DNA from: Jiangella anatolica
Lineage (GTDB): Bacteria > Actinomycetota > Actinomycetes > Jiangellales > Jiangellaceae
Length of the DNA stretch: 64,000 nucleotides
Assembly: GCF_003236295.1 (NCBI RefSeq)
Contig: NZ_POTW01000022.1
Span: 17,625-81,624 of the forward strand
Direction: 5' to 3'
The notes below the pieces were generated by a model. The model was not told the origin of the DNA. It worked only from the letters and a program-made list of their open reading frames with translations, and did not search any database. The number at the start of each line of letters is the position of its first letter. Within the stretch, counting starts at the first letter, position 1. The position numbers were made by a program, and so were the translations under genes. This document shows positions 17,474-25,747 of the stretch, one piece after another.

Positions 17474-19027
17474 GTGTCCGATACCCCGCGCACAGTCAAC
17501 CGCCGCTCGATCCTGCTCGGTGGCACCGCCGCCGTCGGCCTCGGCCTGGCGGGTCTGGCCGCCAGGCCGGCAGCGGCCGCCGGACGCGCCCCGCTGACGG
17601 CGAACCCGTTCACCCTCGGCGTGGCGTCCGGGGATCCGTGGGCCGACAGCGTCGTGCTCTGGACCCGCCTGGCCATCGACCCGCACGCCGAGAGCGGACT
17701 CGGCGGCATGCCCGACCGCGACCTCGTCGTTCAGTGGCAGATCGCCGCGGACGAGCGCTTCGGGCAGGTCGTGCGCGCCGGGACGACGACCGCACGATCC
17801 GCGGACGCGCACAGCGTGCACGTCGAGGCCGGTGACCTGCGCCCGGGGACGGAGTACTTCTACCGCTTCCGAACCGAACGCCACCTCTCGCCGGTCGGCC
17901 GGACGATCACCATGCCGGCGCCGGGCACGATGCCGGACCTGACCATGTGCTTCGCGTCCTGTGCGGACTATGGCGACGGCTACTTCACCGCGTATCGACG
18001 CCTCGCCGAGGACCACCCCGACCTCGTCCTGCACCTCGGCGACTACATCTACGAGTACCCCGCCAACTCCGGCGACATCCGTGCCGTCCTCGGCCCGGAG
18101 ATCCGCACGCTGGCTCAGTACCGCCAGCGCTACGCCCAGTACAAGGCCGACCCGGACCTGCAGCTGGCCCATGCCACAGCGCCCTGGCTGGTGATCTGGG
18201 ACGACCACGAGATCGAGAACAACTGGGCCGGCGAGACGCCCGAGGCGCCGGACCCGGCGTTCCCGGACCGGCGTGCGGCGGCCTTCCGGGCCTACTACGA
18301 GAACATGCCGCTGCGCCGGACCGCCCGCCCGCGCGGCACCGACATGCGGCTCTATCGCCGGTTCGCCTGGGGCGACCTGGCCACCTTCCACATGCTCGAC
18401 ACCCGTCAGTACCGCGACGACCAGGCCTGCGGCGACGGCCTGCGCGTCGACTGCGCGGAGCGGCTGGACCCGAACCGCACCATGACCGGCGTCGAGCAGG
18501 AGCGTTGGCTCGTCAACGGGTTCCACCGCTCCCGGGCCCGTTGGGACGTGCTCGGCCAGCAGGTGTTCTTCGCCCAGCGCGACCGGACCTACGGCGAGCA
18601 GCAAGGCTTCGACATGGACTCCTGGGACGGCTACCGGGCCAGCCGCGACCGGATCGCCGCCGCCATGGGCAACAGCGGGGTGCGCAATGGTGTCGTGCTC
18701 ACCGGCGACGTGCACCGGCACTGGGCCGCCGACCTCAGGGAGAACCCCGACCGGCCCGATTCCGCGCGCGTCGGTGTCGAGCTGGTCACCACGTCGGTCA
18801 CCAGCACCGGCGACGGCAACGAGAACACCAACTCCCGCGAGCTCTCGGAGAACCCGCACATCAGGTACTTCAAGAACCGCCGCGGCTACGTCCGCACCCG
18901 GTTCACCCAGGGCGAGCTGCGCGCGGACTTCCGCATCCTTCCCTACGTCACCGTTCCGGGCGCCGAGGCGCAGACGGCGGCGACCTTCGTCGTCGAGGAC
19001 GGGGACCCGGCGCTGTACCCCGGCTGA
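17474..19027 (+). CDS. phoD: Secreted alkaline phosphatase D (PhoD-like phosphodiesterase/phosphatase), Tat-exported
   Basis: 517 residues with a twin-arginine signal (NRRSILLGG, residues 9-17) and an AAAAG-type cleavage region near 37. PhoD metal and active-site motifs are present: FASCADYGDGY, HLGDYIYEYP, WDDHEIENNW, and GDVHRHW near the C-terminus. The family is a Ca/Fe enzyme releasing phosphate from phosphodiesters outside the cell. Start GTG 17474 has GGGAGGTTC upstream. Upstream PHO-box repeats support induction by phosphate limitation. Single-gene transcript, convergent with the alanine-racemase-like gene. Confidence 0.93.
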   Translation: MSDTPRTVNRRSILLGGTAAVGLGLAGLAARPAAAAGRAPLTANPFTLGVASGDPWADSVVLWTRLAIDPHAESGLGGMPDRDLVVQWQIAADERFGQVVRAGTTTARSADAHSVHVEAGDLRPGTEYFYRFRTERHLSPVGRTITMPAPGTMPDLTMCFASCADYGDGYFTAYRRLAEDHPDLVLHLGDYIYEYPANSGDIRAVLGPEIRTLAQYRQRYAQYKADPDLQLAHATAPWLVIWDDHEIENNWAGETPEAPDPAFPDRRAAAFRAYYENMPLRRTARPRGTDMRLYRRFAWGDLATFHMLDTRQYRDDQACGDGLRVDCAERLDPNRTMTGVEQERWLVNGFHRSRARWDVLGQQVFFAQRDRTYGEQQGFDMDSWDGYRASRDRIAAAMGNSGVRNGVVLTGDVHRHWAADLRENPDRPDSARVGVELVTTSVTSTGDGNENTNSRELSENPHIRYFKNRRGYVRTRFTQGELRADFRILPYVTVPGAEAQTAATFVVEDGDPALYPG

Positions 19028-19035
19028 GCGGGGCG

Positions 19036-20079
19036 TCAGTCCCAGGCGAGGGCGTCGAACGTGGTGGTCGTGAAGCGGACCTCGACGTCGACCTCGTCGC
19101 CGACGGCGGGTAGGTCGACGTCGGCGGGGAGCCAGATCATCGAGCACTGCATGTGCGGCGGCTCGGCGAACCAGCGCTGCTTCCCGCCGACGCGGAACGG
19201 GGACAGGGCCCGCCCACCCGCCTCCAGCCCGCCGCGGGCCAGCGCCGACGCCCGTTGCCGCAGCGTTCCGGCTGCGGTCGGAGCCTGCAGGGCGACGCCG
19301 TGGGCCGTCCCGCCGGCGAGCACCACGACGGCGCCGTCGCGGCGGGCCCGGCGCTGCCGGTAGCCGTACGTCTCGCCGCGGCGCACCCGGTGCACGTCGA
19401 GCACCGTCGCCTTCGGGGTCAGCCCGGACCGGTCGCCGAGCCAGAGCGCCGTCGCCACCCGCAGCCGCACCTCGGCGGACGTCGCCTGGCCGACGGTCGC
19501 GGCACGCGCGGGACTGAGGTGGCTCACCCACACCGTGCGGGCGGCCGCCGGCACCGCCTCGAACGCCCGCCGGGCCAGCGTCGTCGCCTCGGTGGTGTGG
19601 TCGCCGGTCAGCGGCAGGTGCAGCGCGAACCCCTCGAACCGGACGCCGTCGAGCAGCTTGCCGACCTCGGCCAGGTCGCCGGGGTCGATGCCGTGCCGGC
19701 GCATGCTCGTCAGCACCTCGACGACGACCCGCGGCCGGGTGTCGCCGTCGGACAGCCGGCGCAGGTCGTCCAGGCGCGAGACGGTGTGCAGCACGCGGTC
19801 GTCGGAGAGACCGCCGGTCAGCCAGGGCCGCCACGGGGTCAGCACCAGCACGTCGCCGCCGAACGTCGCAGCGACCGCCGGGACCTCCTCGTACGTCCCG
19901 GCGGCGAGCGTCGGCACCGTCAGCCGGGCCGCCTCCGCCGCGAGCACGGCGTTGCCGAAGCCGTAGCCGTTGCCCTTCGCGACCGGCACGACGGTGACGC
20001 CGGCGGCGGTCGCGTCCTCGACGTAGCGGCGGACCCGGCCGTGCCACTGGTCCGCGGCGATGTGCAGGGTGAGGGACAC
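19036..20079 (-). CDS. Alanine racemase-like PLP protein, 347 aa
   Basis: The N-terminal TIM-barrel has a PLP-lysine motif VAKGNGYGFG (residues 33-42), matching the KADAYGHG of alanine racemases. The C-terminal beta-domain contains GETYGYRQ, aligning with the catalytic-Tyr region, and VGDEVDVEV. It is shorter and more divergent than housekeeping racemases (about 370-390 residues), so substrate identity is uncertain. It starts 4 bases after the stop of the FemX-like gene, so it is co-transcribed with a peptidoglycan-bridge enzyme. That context suggests a role in supplying or modifying a cell-wall amino acid. Confidence 0.7.
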   Translation of the reverse strand: MSLTLHIAADQWHGRVRRYVEDATAAGVTVVPVAKGNGYGFGNAVLAAEAARLTVPTLAAGTYEEVPAVAATFGGDVLVLTPWRPWLTGGLSDDRVLHTVSRLDDLRRLSDGDTRPRVVVEVLTSMRRHGIDPGDLAEVGKLLDGVRFEGFALHLPLTGDHTTEATTLARRAFEAVPAAARTVWVSHLSPARAATVGQATSAEVRLRVATALWLGDRSGLTPKATVLDVHRVRRGETYGYRQRRARRDGAVVVLAGGTAHGVALQAPTAAGTLRQRASALARGGLEAGGRALSPFRVGGKQRWFAEPPHMQCSMIWLPADVDLPAVGDEVDVEVRFTTTTFDALAWD

Positions 20080-20083
20080 GCGC

Positions 20084-21220
20084 TCAGCTCCGGCGCTTCA
20101 TGTACAGGTCGAAGGCAGAGTAGAGGACGCGGGAGATGGGCAGGTCCCACTCGCCGAGGTACTCCACCGCCTCGCCGCCGGTGCCCAGCTTGAACCGGAT
20201 CAGCCCCGCGTGCGGGTCGTCCTCGGACAGCGTGTCGGTGATGCCGCGCAGGTCGTAGACGGAGCACCCCTCGGCCAGCGCGTCCTGCATCATCCGCCAC
20301 TGGATCGCGTTGGAGCCGCGGACGTCGCGCTTGGCCGTCGTCGAGGCGCCGTAGGAGTACCAGGCGTGGGTGCCGACGCGGGTCATGGTGGCGGCCGCGA
20401 CGAGGTCGCCCTCGTGGTGGGCGAGGTACAGCCGCAGCCGCTCCGGCGCCTCGGCCGTCATCGCGGCCCACATGCCCTCGAAGTACGACAGCGGCCGCGG
20501 CGTGAACGCGTCGCGCTGCGCGGTCTCGGCGTAGATGCGGTGGAACTCCGGCAGGTCGGCGGCCGTGCCCAGCGTGACGACGACGCCGGACTTGTCCGCC
20601 TTCTTGATGTTGCGCCGCCACAGTTGGTTGAAGCCCTTGAGGACGTCGTCGGTGTCGCGGCCCTTCAGCGGCAGCTGGAACAGGTGCCGTGGCTGGCCGG
20701 CGGCGAAGCCTTCGGTGTCGGCCGGCGGACGCCAGCCCAGCGCCGTCAGCTGCTCGGCCAGCGCCGCGCCGGTCGCGGTGGTCTCGTCGGCGGCGACGTC
20801 GCGCAGGCGGCTGACGCCGGGGTCGGCCAGCGCGGCCTTGAGCGTCGCGTTGGACCACCGGCGGGTCACCGCCATCGGGCCCATGCGCAGGCCGAACGCG
20901 CCCTGCGACTTCACGTGCTCGGCCAGCGGGGCCAGCCAGCGCTGCAGGTCGCCGGCGGCCGCGGCGCCGTCCCAGTCGATGCTCGGGCCCTCGGGGACGT
21001 AGGCGAGGTAGCGGCGCACGCGCGGCGCCTGGCGGTAGAGCACGAGCGCGACGCCGACCAGCTGGTCGCCGTCGAACCAGCCGACCGAGCGGGACCGCCA
21101 GTCCCGTTTGACCACGCCCCACGCCGGTGTCTGGAGGAAGCTGACCGAGGGCCGCTCGGCGATCGCGGCGAGATGCTGCTCGCTCGTGATCTCACGGACG
21201 GCGAGGGGGGAGCGGGTCAC
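20084..21220 (-). CDS. FemAB/FemX-like lipid II amino acid ligase, 378 aa
   Basis: Two GNAT-like domains typical of FemABX transferases. The protein has FLQTPAWGVVKRDW (about 28-41), the substrate-binding stretch KGFNQLWRRNIKKADKSG (about 197-214), and the C-terminal YDLRGI and RFKLGTGG motifs. These tRNA-dependent enzymes add the first interpeptide-bridge residue (often Gly) to lipid II. The start GTG overlaps the YceI stop (GTGA). With the downstream racemase-like gene it forms a likely cell-wall bridge operon. Confidence 0.9.
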   Translation of the reverse strand: MTRSPLAVREITSEQHLAAIAERPSVSFLQTPAWGVVKRDWRSRSVGWFDGDQLVGVALVLYRQAPRVRRYLAYVPEGPSIDWDGAAAAGDLQRWLAPLAEHVKSQGAFGLRMGPMAVTRRWSNATLKAALADPGVSRLRDVAADETTATGAALAEQLTALGWRPPADTEGFAAGQPRHLFQLPLKGRDTDDVLKGFNQLWRRNIKKADKSGVVVTLGTAADLPEFHRIYAETAQRDAFTPRPLSYFEGMWAAMTAEAPERLRLYLAHHEGDLVAAATMTRVGTHAWYSYGASTTAKRDVRGSNAIQWRMMQDALAEGCSVYDLRGITDTLSEDDPHAGLIRFKLGTGGEAVEYLGEWDLPISRVLYSAFDLYMKRRS

Positions 21221-21834
21221 GGGGCGAGGTTACCCGTTTCGCGGGCGGATCCGGCCGGCCGGTTGAACTCGGCGTCGATCTCCAGCACGACCGTCTTGCC
21301 GATCAGCACGCCGCCGGTCTCCAGCGCCCGGTTCCAGGTGAGGCCCCAGCGCTCGCGGTCGATCTCGGTGCGCGCGCTGAGCCCGACGACCTGCGCGCCC
21401 CACGGGTCGAAGCCGACGCCGTCGAAGCTGGCGCCGAACTCCACCGGCCGGGTGGTCCCGCGGATCGTCAGGTCGCCGGCCAGCACGAACTCGTTGCCGC
21501 GGACGTGCGTGATGCGGGTGGACCGGAACGTCAGCTCCGGGTGACGGGCGACGTCGAAGAAGTCGGCCGAGCGCAGCCGCTGGTCGCGGTCGTCCTCGCC
21601 GGTGGCCAGGCTCGCCGTCCCGACGACGACCTCGACGTGCGACGCCGTGGGGTCCTCGCCAAGCGTCAGCGTCGCCCTGACGTCGCCGAAGCGGCCCTTG
21701 ATCTGCGTGACCATGAGGTAGCGGACGGCGAACGTGACGTCGGCGTGCTCGGGGTCGAGCGTGAAGTCGCCGGCGGCCGGCACCGTGAGCCCGTTCCACG
21801 GGTGCACGTTGCGATCGGTGTCCGACTCAGCCAT
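21217..21834 (-). CDS. YceI family protein, 205 aa
   Basis: YceI lipocalin-like barrel that binds polyisoprenoids: FTLDPEHADVTFAVRYLMVTQ at the start, then LRSADFFDVARHPELTF and the terminal GKTVVLEIDAEF. I chose ATG 21834 (MAESDTD...) because AAAGGGCAGG lies just upstream; an upstream in-frame ATG at 21873 has no ribosome-binding site. No signal peptide, so cytoplasmic. It is first in the YceI-FemX-racemase operon and divergent from a MarR gene that probably represses it. Confidence 0.88.
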   Translation of the reverse strand: MAESDTDRNVHPWNGLTVPAAGDFTLDPEHADVTFAVRYLMVTQIKGRFGDVRATLTLGEDPTASHVEVVVGTASLATGEDDRDQRLRSADFFDVARHPELTFRSTRITHVRGNEFVLAGDLTIRGTTRPVEFGASFDGVGFDPWGAQVVGLSARTEIDRERWGLTWNRALETGGVLIGKTVVLEIDAEFNRPAGSARETGNLAP

Positions 21835-21861
21835 GGCCTGCCCTTTCTCTGGCGTCAGTGC

Positions 21862-21873
21862 TTCAACGTTCAA
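21862..21873. promoter_or_regulatory. Near-palindromic site between yceI and marR genes
   Basis: TTCAACGTTCAA is an imperfect palindrome (5 of 6 pairs per arm) centred on AACGTT in the 76-base divergent spacer. The spacer is unusually AT-rich for this genome (CAATATTTTG follows). It is a plausible MarR operator governing both directions. Confidence 0.4.
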
Positions 21874-21910
21874 TATTTTGCGCCGTCAACCATTGTTAGC
21901 ATCAGCATCT

Positions 21911-22426
21911 ATGGCGACGACGCGAATCATCGACGACGACCGGCTCACCGCCGTCGGCCTGCTCGTCGAGGTGCACCGGGGGCTGACCAACAAGTTCGCC
22001 GCCCGCCTGGGCCGCCACGGCCTGTCCGAGAACGAGCTGGAGATCCTGCTGCGGCTGGGCCGCACGCCCAACTGCCAGTTGCGCATGAGCGACCTCGCCG
22101 CGCAGACCAGCCTGACCACCAGCGGCGTGACCCGCGTGGTCGACCGGCTGGAGCGCGCCGGCCTGGTGGTGCGGGCCAGCTGCGACACCGACCGCCGCGG
22201 CACCTGGGCCGTGCTCACCGACGCCGGCCTGGAGCGGGTGACGGCCGCCGTCGAGGAACACCTCGAGGACGTCGACCGCTGGTACACCGGCCTGCTGACG
22301 CCGGAGCAGCTGAACGCGCTGCTCGAGGCGCTGCGCATCGTCCGCGACACCGTACGGCCCGAGGCCGTCGCCGGCGTCGCGGAGGCGGCCCGTGCCCGGC
22401 CGCGCATCGCCGCTACCTCGCCTTGA
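21911..22426 (+). CDS. MarR family transcriptional regulator, 171 aa
   Basis: Winged-helix protein: recognition region LAAQTSLTTSGVTRVVDRLE (about 67-86) and wing RASCDTDRRGTWAVLTDAG. ATG 21911 is chosen over longer in-frame options that would run into the divergent yceI gene. It is divergent from yceI, a pairing often seen where MarR represses YceI-type genes. Its 3' end overlaps the end of the nfo gene by 14 bases (convergent). Confidence 0.9.
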   Translation: MATTRIIDDDRLTAVGLLVEVHRGLTNKFAARLGRHGLSENELEILLRLGRTPNCQLRMSDLAAQTSLTTSGVTRVVDRLERAGLVVRASCDTDRRGTWAVLTDAGLERVTAAVEEHLEDVDRWYTGLLTPEQLNALLEALRIVRDTVRPEAVAGVAEAARARPRIAATSP

Positions 22427-23207
22427 CGCGGTCCAGCAGATAGGCGACGTCGGCGTCCTGGCCCTCGGCCGGGGTCTCGACGATCGCGTCGGTGCCGGCC
22501 GCCTCGATGACAGCGACGATGGCGTCACCGCCGATGCTGCCGGTGCCGATGGTGGCGTGCCGGTCGGCGCCGGAGTCGAACGGGTCGCGGCTGTCGTTGG
22601 CGTGCACGAGGTCGATCCGCCCGGTGATCGCCCGGGTCTTCTCCACCATGTCCTCCGCCGCGATGCCGGCCGAGAACGCGTGACAGGTGTCGAGGCAGAA
22701 GCCGAACCCGAACTCGCCGACGGCGTCCCAGAGCGCGGCCAGCCGGTCCAGCTTGCGGGCCATCGCGAAGTCGCCGCCGGCGGTGTTCTCGATGAACACC
22801 GGCACCTTGGCGTCCAACTGCTCGGCCGCCTTGCGCCAGTTGTCGACGCCGGTCTGCGGGTCGTCGCCCTTGAGCACGTGGCCCCCGTGCACCACGAGGC
22901 CGGCCGCGCCGACCTGCGCCGCCACGTCGACGTGCTGCTGCAGGATCTTGCGGCTGGGGATGCGGATGCGGTTGTTCGTCGTGGCGACGTTGACGACGTA
23001 CGGCGCGTGCACGTACACCGTCAGCCCGGCCGCCTCGGCGTCGGCCTTCAGCCCCTCGGCGCCGCCCGGATACGTCAGCTTCGGCGCCTTCCAGTCCTGC
23101 GGGTCGCCGAGGAAGATCTGCACCGCCCCGGCCCCGGTCGACTTGGACACGGCGATGGGGTCGCCCTGCTTCACGTGGGCTCCGATGCGCTGCACAGCCA
23201 TGCTCAC
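22413..23207 (-). CDS. nfo: Deoxyribonuclease IV (AP endonuclease IV family)
   Basis: 264 residues, TIM-barrel with the three-zinc ligands of endonuclease IV: HGGHVLKGDD (His), FIENTAGGD (Glu), GFCLDTCHAFSAG (Asp/His), LVHANDSRDPFDSGADRHA (His/Asp cluster) and a final VETPAEG Glu. Cuts 5' to abasic sites in base-excision repair. Two start codons (M1, M3) lie close together. The gene stands alone and converges with the marR gene. Confidence 0.93.
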   Translation of the reverse strand: MSMAVQRIGAHVKQGDPIAVSKSTGAGAVQIFLGDPQDWKAPKLTYPGGAEGLKADAEAAGLTVYVHAPYVVNVATTNNRIRIPSRKILQQHVDVAAQVGAAGLVVHGGHVLKGDDPQTGVDNWRKAAEQLDAKVPVFIENTAGGDFAMARKLDRLAALWDAVGEFGFGFCLDTCHAFSAGIAAEDMVEKTRAITGRIDLVHANDSRDPFDSGADRHATIGTGSIGGDAIVAVIEAAGTDAIVETPAEGQDADVAYLLDRVKAR

Positions 23208-23399
23208 AGACGCTACCGCGCCGGTCCGACAGGTGCCTCGCTCGTTCCTCGCTCGGACGCCCGCAGCCTACCCCTGCTGGCATCCCCCGGCCCCCGCACG
23301 CTGTTGCGGTCCGCTCGGGGGTCCACGCGCAGGTGCGGTGCGGGCGGTGGCGTCCGTGGTCAGGGCTGGCCGCGCAGGTCGCCCACGTAAAGTGCAGGG

Positions 23400-23822
23400 G
23401 TGGGTGAGGGGAGCTGGCGGGAGCAGCGGCGCGAGGTGGTGCGGGCGCAGGCCGAGGCGCTGGCCCGGAAGAAGGCGGCCGAGACCACACGGGCGCGGGA
23501 GCTGGTCGCACAGTTCGTCGCCGCCATGAGGTCCGCCGGCATCGAGCCCGGGCCGCTGCGGGCCAGGGCCGGCGAGGGGGCCGTCACGTACCGGACCGGG
23601 CTGCGCGGCTGGTACGTGCGCCGCAACCACGCGATGGCGGTCGGCGACGACGGCGAGTTCTACCTGCTCGACGTGCCACGGTCGGCGGCCGCCCGGCTGA
23701 CCGGCGTCCGGCCGGCCCCGTCCGACCCGCCGCTGCAGGCCGGGGTGGGCGGCCGCGACGGCGAGTCGATGCCGCTGGAGCAGTTGCTGCGGCAGCGACT
23801 GGAGGCCGGGTCCGATTTCTGA
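23400..23822 (+). CDS. Conserved hypothetical protein, 140 aa
   Basis: A basic, Ala-rich predicted helix/coiled coil (residues 5-45) is followed by a small mixed domain (GLRGWYVRRNHAMAVGDDGEFYLLDVP, here broken by loops) and a Pro/Gly-rich end. No family I can name. GTG 23400 follows a TAAAGT -10 box (23388-23393) by 6 bases, so it is probably leaderless, which supports it being a real gene. The 192 bases upstream hold only a short CCTCGCTCG direct repeat and a GC-rich hairpin. Confidence 0.6.
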   Translation: MGEGSWREQRREVVRAQAEALARKKAAETTRARELVAQFVAAMRSAGIEPGPLRARAGEGAVTYRTGLRGWYVRRNHAMAVGDDGEFYLLDVPRSAAARLTGVRPAPSDPPLQAGVGGRDGESMPLEQLLRQRLEAGSDF

Positions 23823-23884
23823 CCTTTCGTAACCCCGTCGGGCGCCGGCCGAAACCGCGCCGTCACGGCGGCACGCTGGCATGA

Positions 23885-25270
23885 GTGGCCATGAGCCGGT
23901 TCGGGACTCCAGAGGACGACATCGCCGCGTACGTCGGAGCCAGGCTGGTGGGTCGCCTCGGCCGGCGCGGACTGCTGCGCGCGCTGGCCGCGGTCGGGAC
24001 GGCCGCCGCGGCGGCGGTGCCACTGGCGGGCCAGGCGGCCGCCGGCGCGGCGGCGCCCGCGTCACGGGTGCGGCTGCCCGGACGCGTCCTGCAGCCGGGC
24101 ACCGGGCCGATCGACGGCCGGCACTACCTGCGCAGTGACCCGGACCAGGTGCTGTGGGGATACCTGCCTCGCGTCGGCGACGAGCCGGTGCTGCGCATGC
24201 GCTCCGGCGAGACCGTCACCATCGACACCGTCTCGCACGAGGGGATCCTCGAGGACCAGGGTCGTGACCCGGTCGCCTACTTCGCGAGCAAGGGTGTGCG
24301 CCGCCGCGACGTGCTCGACGACGCCGTCGCGATCGCCGGCGGGTACGACCGCACGCCGCGCGACTTCGACGTCGACGGGCCGCACGTCGTCACCGGGCCG
24401 GTGTTCGTCGAGGGCGCCGAGCCCGGCGACGTCCTCAAGGTCGAGACGCTGTCGGCGCTGCCGCGGGTGCCGTACGGCGTCGTCTCCAGCCGGCACGGCA
24501 AGGGCGCGCTGTCCGCCGCGTTCGCCGACCTCGCCCGCTCCGAGGTGATGCCGCCCGTCGAGACCGACGGGCGCGCCACCGGCGACCCCGAGCGCTACGG
24601 CAACGTCTCGACGTTCACGCCGGTGACCACTCGGCGCGGCCGGGCCGTCGGCCGGCTCCCGGTGGGCCGCACCGGCGAGGTCACGTTCCCGATCGAGCCG
24701 TTCGCCGGCCTCATGGGTGTGGCCACCACGGGCGCGACGTCGGCCACCGATCCGTCGGTCAACTCGATCCCGCCCACGCGAGGTGGCGGCAACATCGACA
24801 TCAACCTGCTCGGTGTCGACTCCGCGTTCTATCTGCCGGTGGTGGCCGAGGGCGCGTTGTTCCACGTCGGCGACCCGCACTTCGCCATGGGCGACGGCGA
24901 GGTGGCGCTGACGGCGCTGGAGGGGTCGCTGCGGCTGACGTTCCGGCTGACCGTGTGCAAGCGCGGCGACGGCCGTGCTCCGGGCGTCGCGTTCGGGTAT
25001 CCGTTCGCGGAGACCCCGGAGGCGTGGGTCCCGATCGGGCTGTCCGACCCCGACGGCGCCATCGGCGGCCAGGTGAGCGATCTCGACGTCGCCATGCGCC
25101 GGGCGGTCGTGAACGCACTCGACTTCCTGCAGGATGACCTGGGGATGGACCGCCCGACGGCGTACGCCTACCTGTCCGCCGGTGCCGACTTCGCCGTCTC
25201 CCAGGTGGTGGACCGTACCGTCGGTGTGCACGGAATCATCCGGAAGGAGCATTTCCGCGGGCGTGCTTGA
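23885..25270 (+). CDS. Acetamidase/formamidase family protein, exported
   Basis: 461 residues from GTG 23885 (ATG 23891 is an equally good start two codons in). The N-terminus has an RRGLLR element followed by an Ala-rich hydrophobic stretch (about 28-58), compatible with Tat or Sec export. The rest fits the acetamidase/formamidase beta-fold (PF03069): WGYLPRVGDEPVLRMRSGE, GGYDRTPRDFDVDGPHV, FHVGDPHFAMGDGE, and GGNIDINLLG. Secreted members are less studied than cytoplasmic amidases, so substrate is open. Monocistronic; the rpsF operon promoter follows. Confidence 0.82.
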   Translation: MAMSRFGTPEDDIAAYVGARLVGRLGRRGLLRALAAVGTAAAAAVPLAGQAAAGAAAPASRVRLPGRVLQPGTGPIDGRHYLRSDPDQVLWGYLPRVGDEPVLRMRSGETVTIDTVSHEGILEDQGRDPVAYFASKGVRRRDVLDDAVAIAGGYDRTPRDFDVDGPHVVTGPVFVEGAEPGDVLKVETLSALPRVPYGVVSSRHGKGALSAAFADLARSEVMPPVETDGRATGDPERYGNVSTFTPVTTRRGRAVGRLPVGRTGEVTFPIEPFAGLMGVATTGATSATDPSVNSIPPTRGGGNIDINLLGVDSAFYLPVVAEGALFHVGDPHFAMGDGEVALTALEGSLRLTFRLTVCKRGDGRAPGVAFGYPFAETPEAWVPIGLSDPDGAIGGQVSDLDVAMRRAVVNALDFLQDDLGMDRPTAYAYLSAGADFAVSQVVDRTVGVHGIIRKEHFRGRA

Positions 25271-25288
25271 GACGCGCAGGTCAAGCCC

Positions 25289-25297
25289 TGTGGACAA
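25289..25297 (-). promoter_or_regulatory. Consensus DnaA box upstream of rpsF-ssb operon
   Basis: TGTGGACAA on the plus strand is the exact reverse complement of TTGTCCACA, the actinobacterial DnaA-box consensus. It lies 29 bases upstream of a TAACCT -10 element (25326-25331), positioned to influence transcription of the operon that includes ssb. Confidence 0.6.
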
Positions 25298-25325
25298 CCG
25301 AATCGGTGTTTCGGCGCAACGCTGG

Positions 25326-25331
25326 TAACCT
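25326..25331 (+). promoter_or_regulatory. Candidate -10 box for the rpsF operon
   Basis: TAACCT, about 114 bases before the rpsF start, would give a roughly 105-base leader containing the hairpin at 25393-25435. No clear -35 match; TCGGTG at 17-base spacing is the best candidate. Confidence 0.4.
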
Positions 25332-25392
25332 TGCCTGCGGCCTGGTCGAGCACGGACCTGTGTGCACCCGACCGGGCCATCGACGTTCAAGC

Positions 25393-25435
25393 CCTCCTGC
25401 CACGGAGAGACCGTGGCCGCGAAGACCACAGGAGG
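25393..25435 (+). ncRNA. Candidate S6:S18-type ribosomal protein leader
   Basis: An outer helix pairs CCTCCT (25393-25398) with AGGAGG (25430-25435), the rpsF Shine-Dalgarno itself. An inner helix GCCACGG/CCGTGGC (25399-25405, 25411-25417) encloses an AGAGA loop. The 3' side has a 12-base unpaired strand that begins around a CCG trinucleotide and includes GAAGACCAC. SD sequestration plus a bulged CCG immediately before rpsF is the arrangement known for leaders bound by the S6:S18 complex, giving autogenous control. Confidence 0.5.
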
Positions 25436-25444
25436 TGATCCGGC

Positions 25445-25735
25445 ATGCGTCGCTATGAGGTCATGGTGATCCTGGACCCCGAGTCCGAGGAGCGCACCGT
25501 GCAGCCCAGCCTCGAGAACTACCTCGGGGTCGTACGTGAGTCCGGTGGCTCGGTCGAGAAGATCGACATCTGGGGCCGCCGCAAGCTCTCGTACGAGATC
25601 GGCAAGAAGAGCGAGGGCATCTACGCGGTGCTCGACGTCACGTGCGAGGCCGACACGGTGGCTGAGCTCGACCGCCAGCTCGGACTGTCCGAGACGGTGC
25701 TGCGTACCAAGGTCGTTCGGCCGGAAGCCCACTGA
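25445..25735 (+). CDS. rpsF: 30S ribosomal protein S6
   Basis: 96 residues, the standard S6 length and fold ([17 protein letters not shown]..., [13 protein letters not shown]). S6 binds the central domain of 16S rRNA together with S18, whose gene lies two genes downstream. A strong AGGAGG lies 9 bases before the ATG and is paired in the leader hairpin. First gene of rpsF-ssb-rpsR-rplI. Confidence 0.97.
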   Translation: MRRYEVMVILDPESEERTVQPSLENYLGVVRESGGSVEKIDIWGRRKLSYEIGKKSEGIYAVLDVTCEADTVAELDRQLGLSETVLRTKVVRPEAH

Positions 25736-25747
25736 GAGGGACCAGCA

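Noticed and set aside
17339..20047. A 902-codon minus-strand frame across phoD and the racemase-like gene
   Set aside because: Antisense to phoD and out of frame with the racemase-like gene; the phoD frame has intact motifs, a Tat signal and a PHO box.
24062..25732. A 556-codon minus-strand frame antisense to the acetamidase and rpsF
   Set aside because: No family motifs, skewed composition, and it covers the rpsF promoter and leader.
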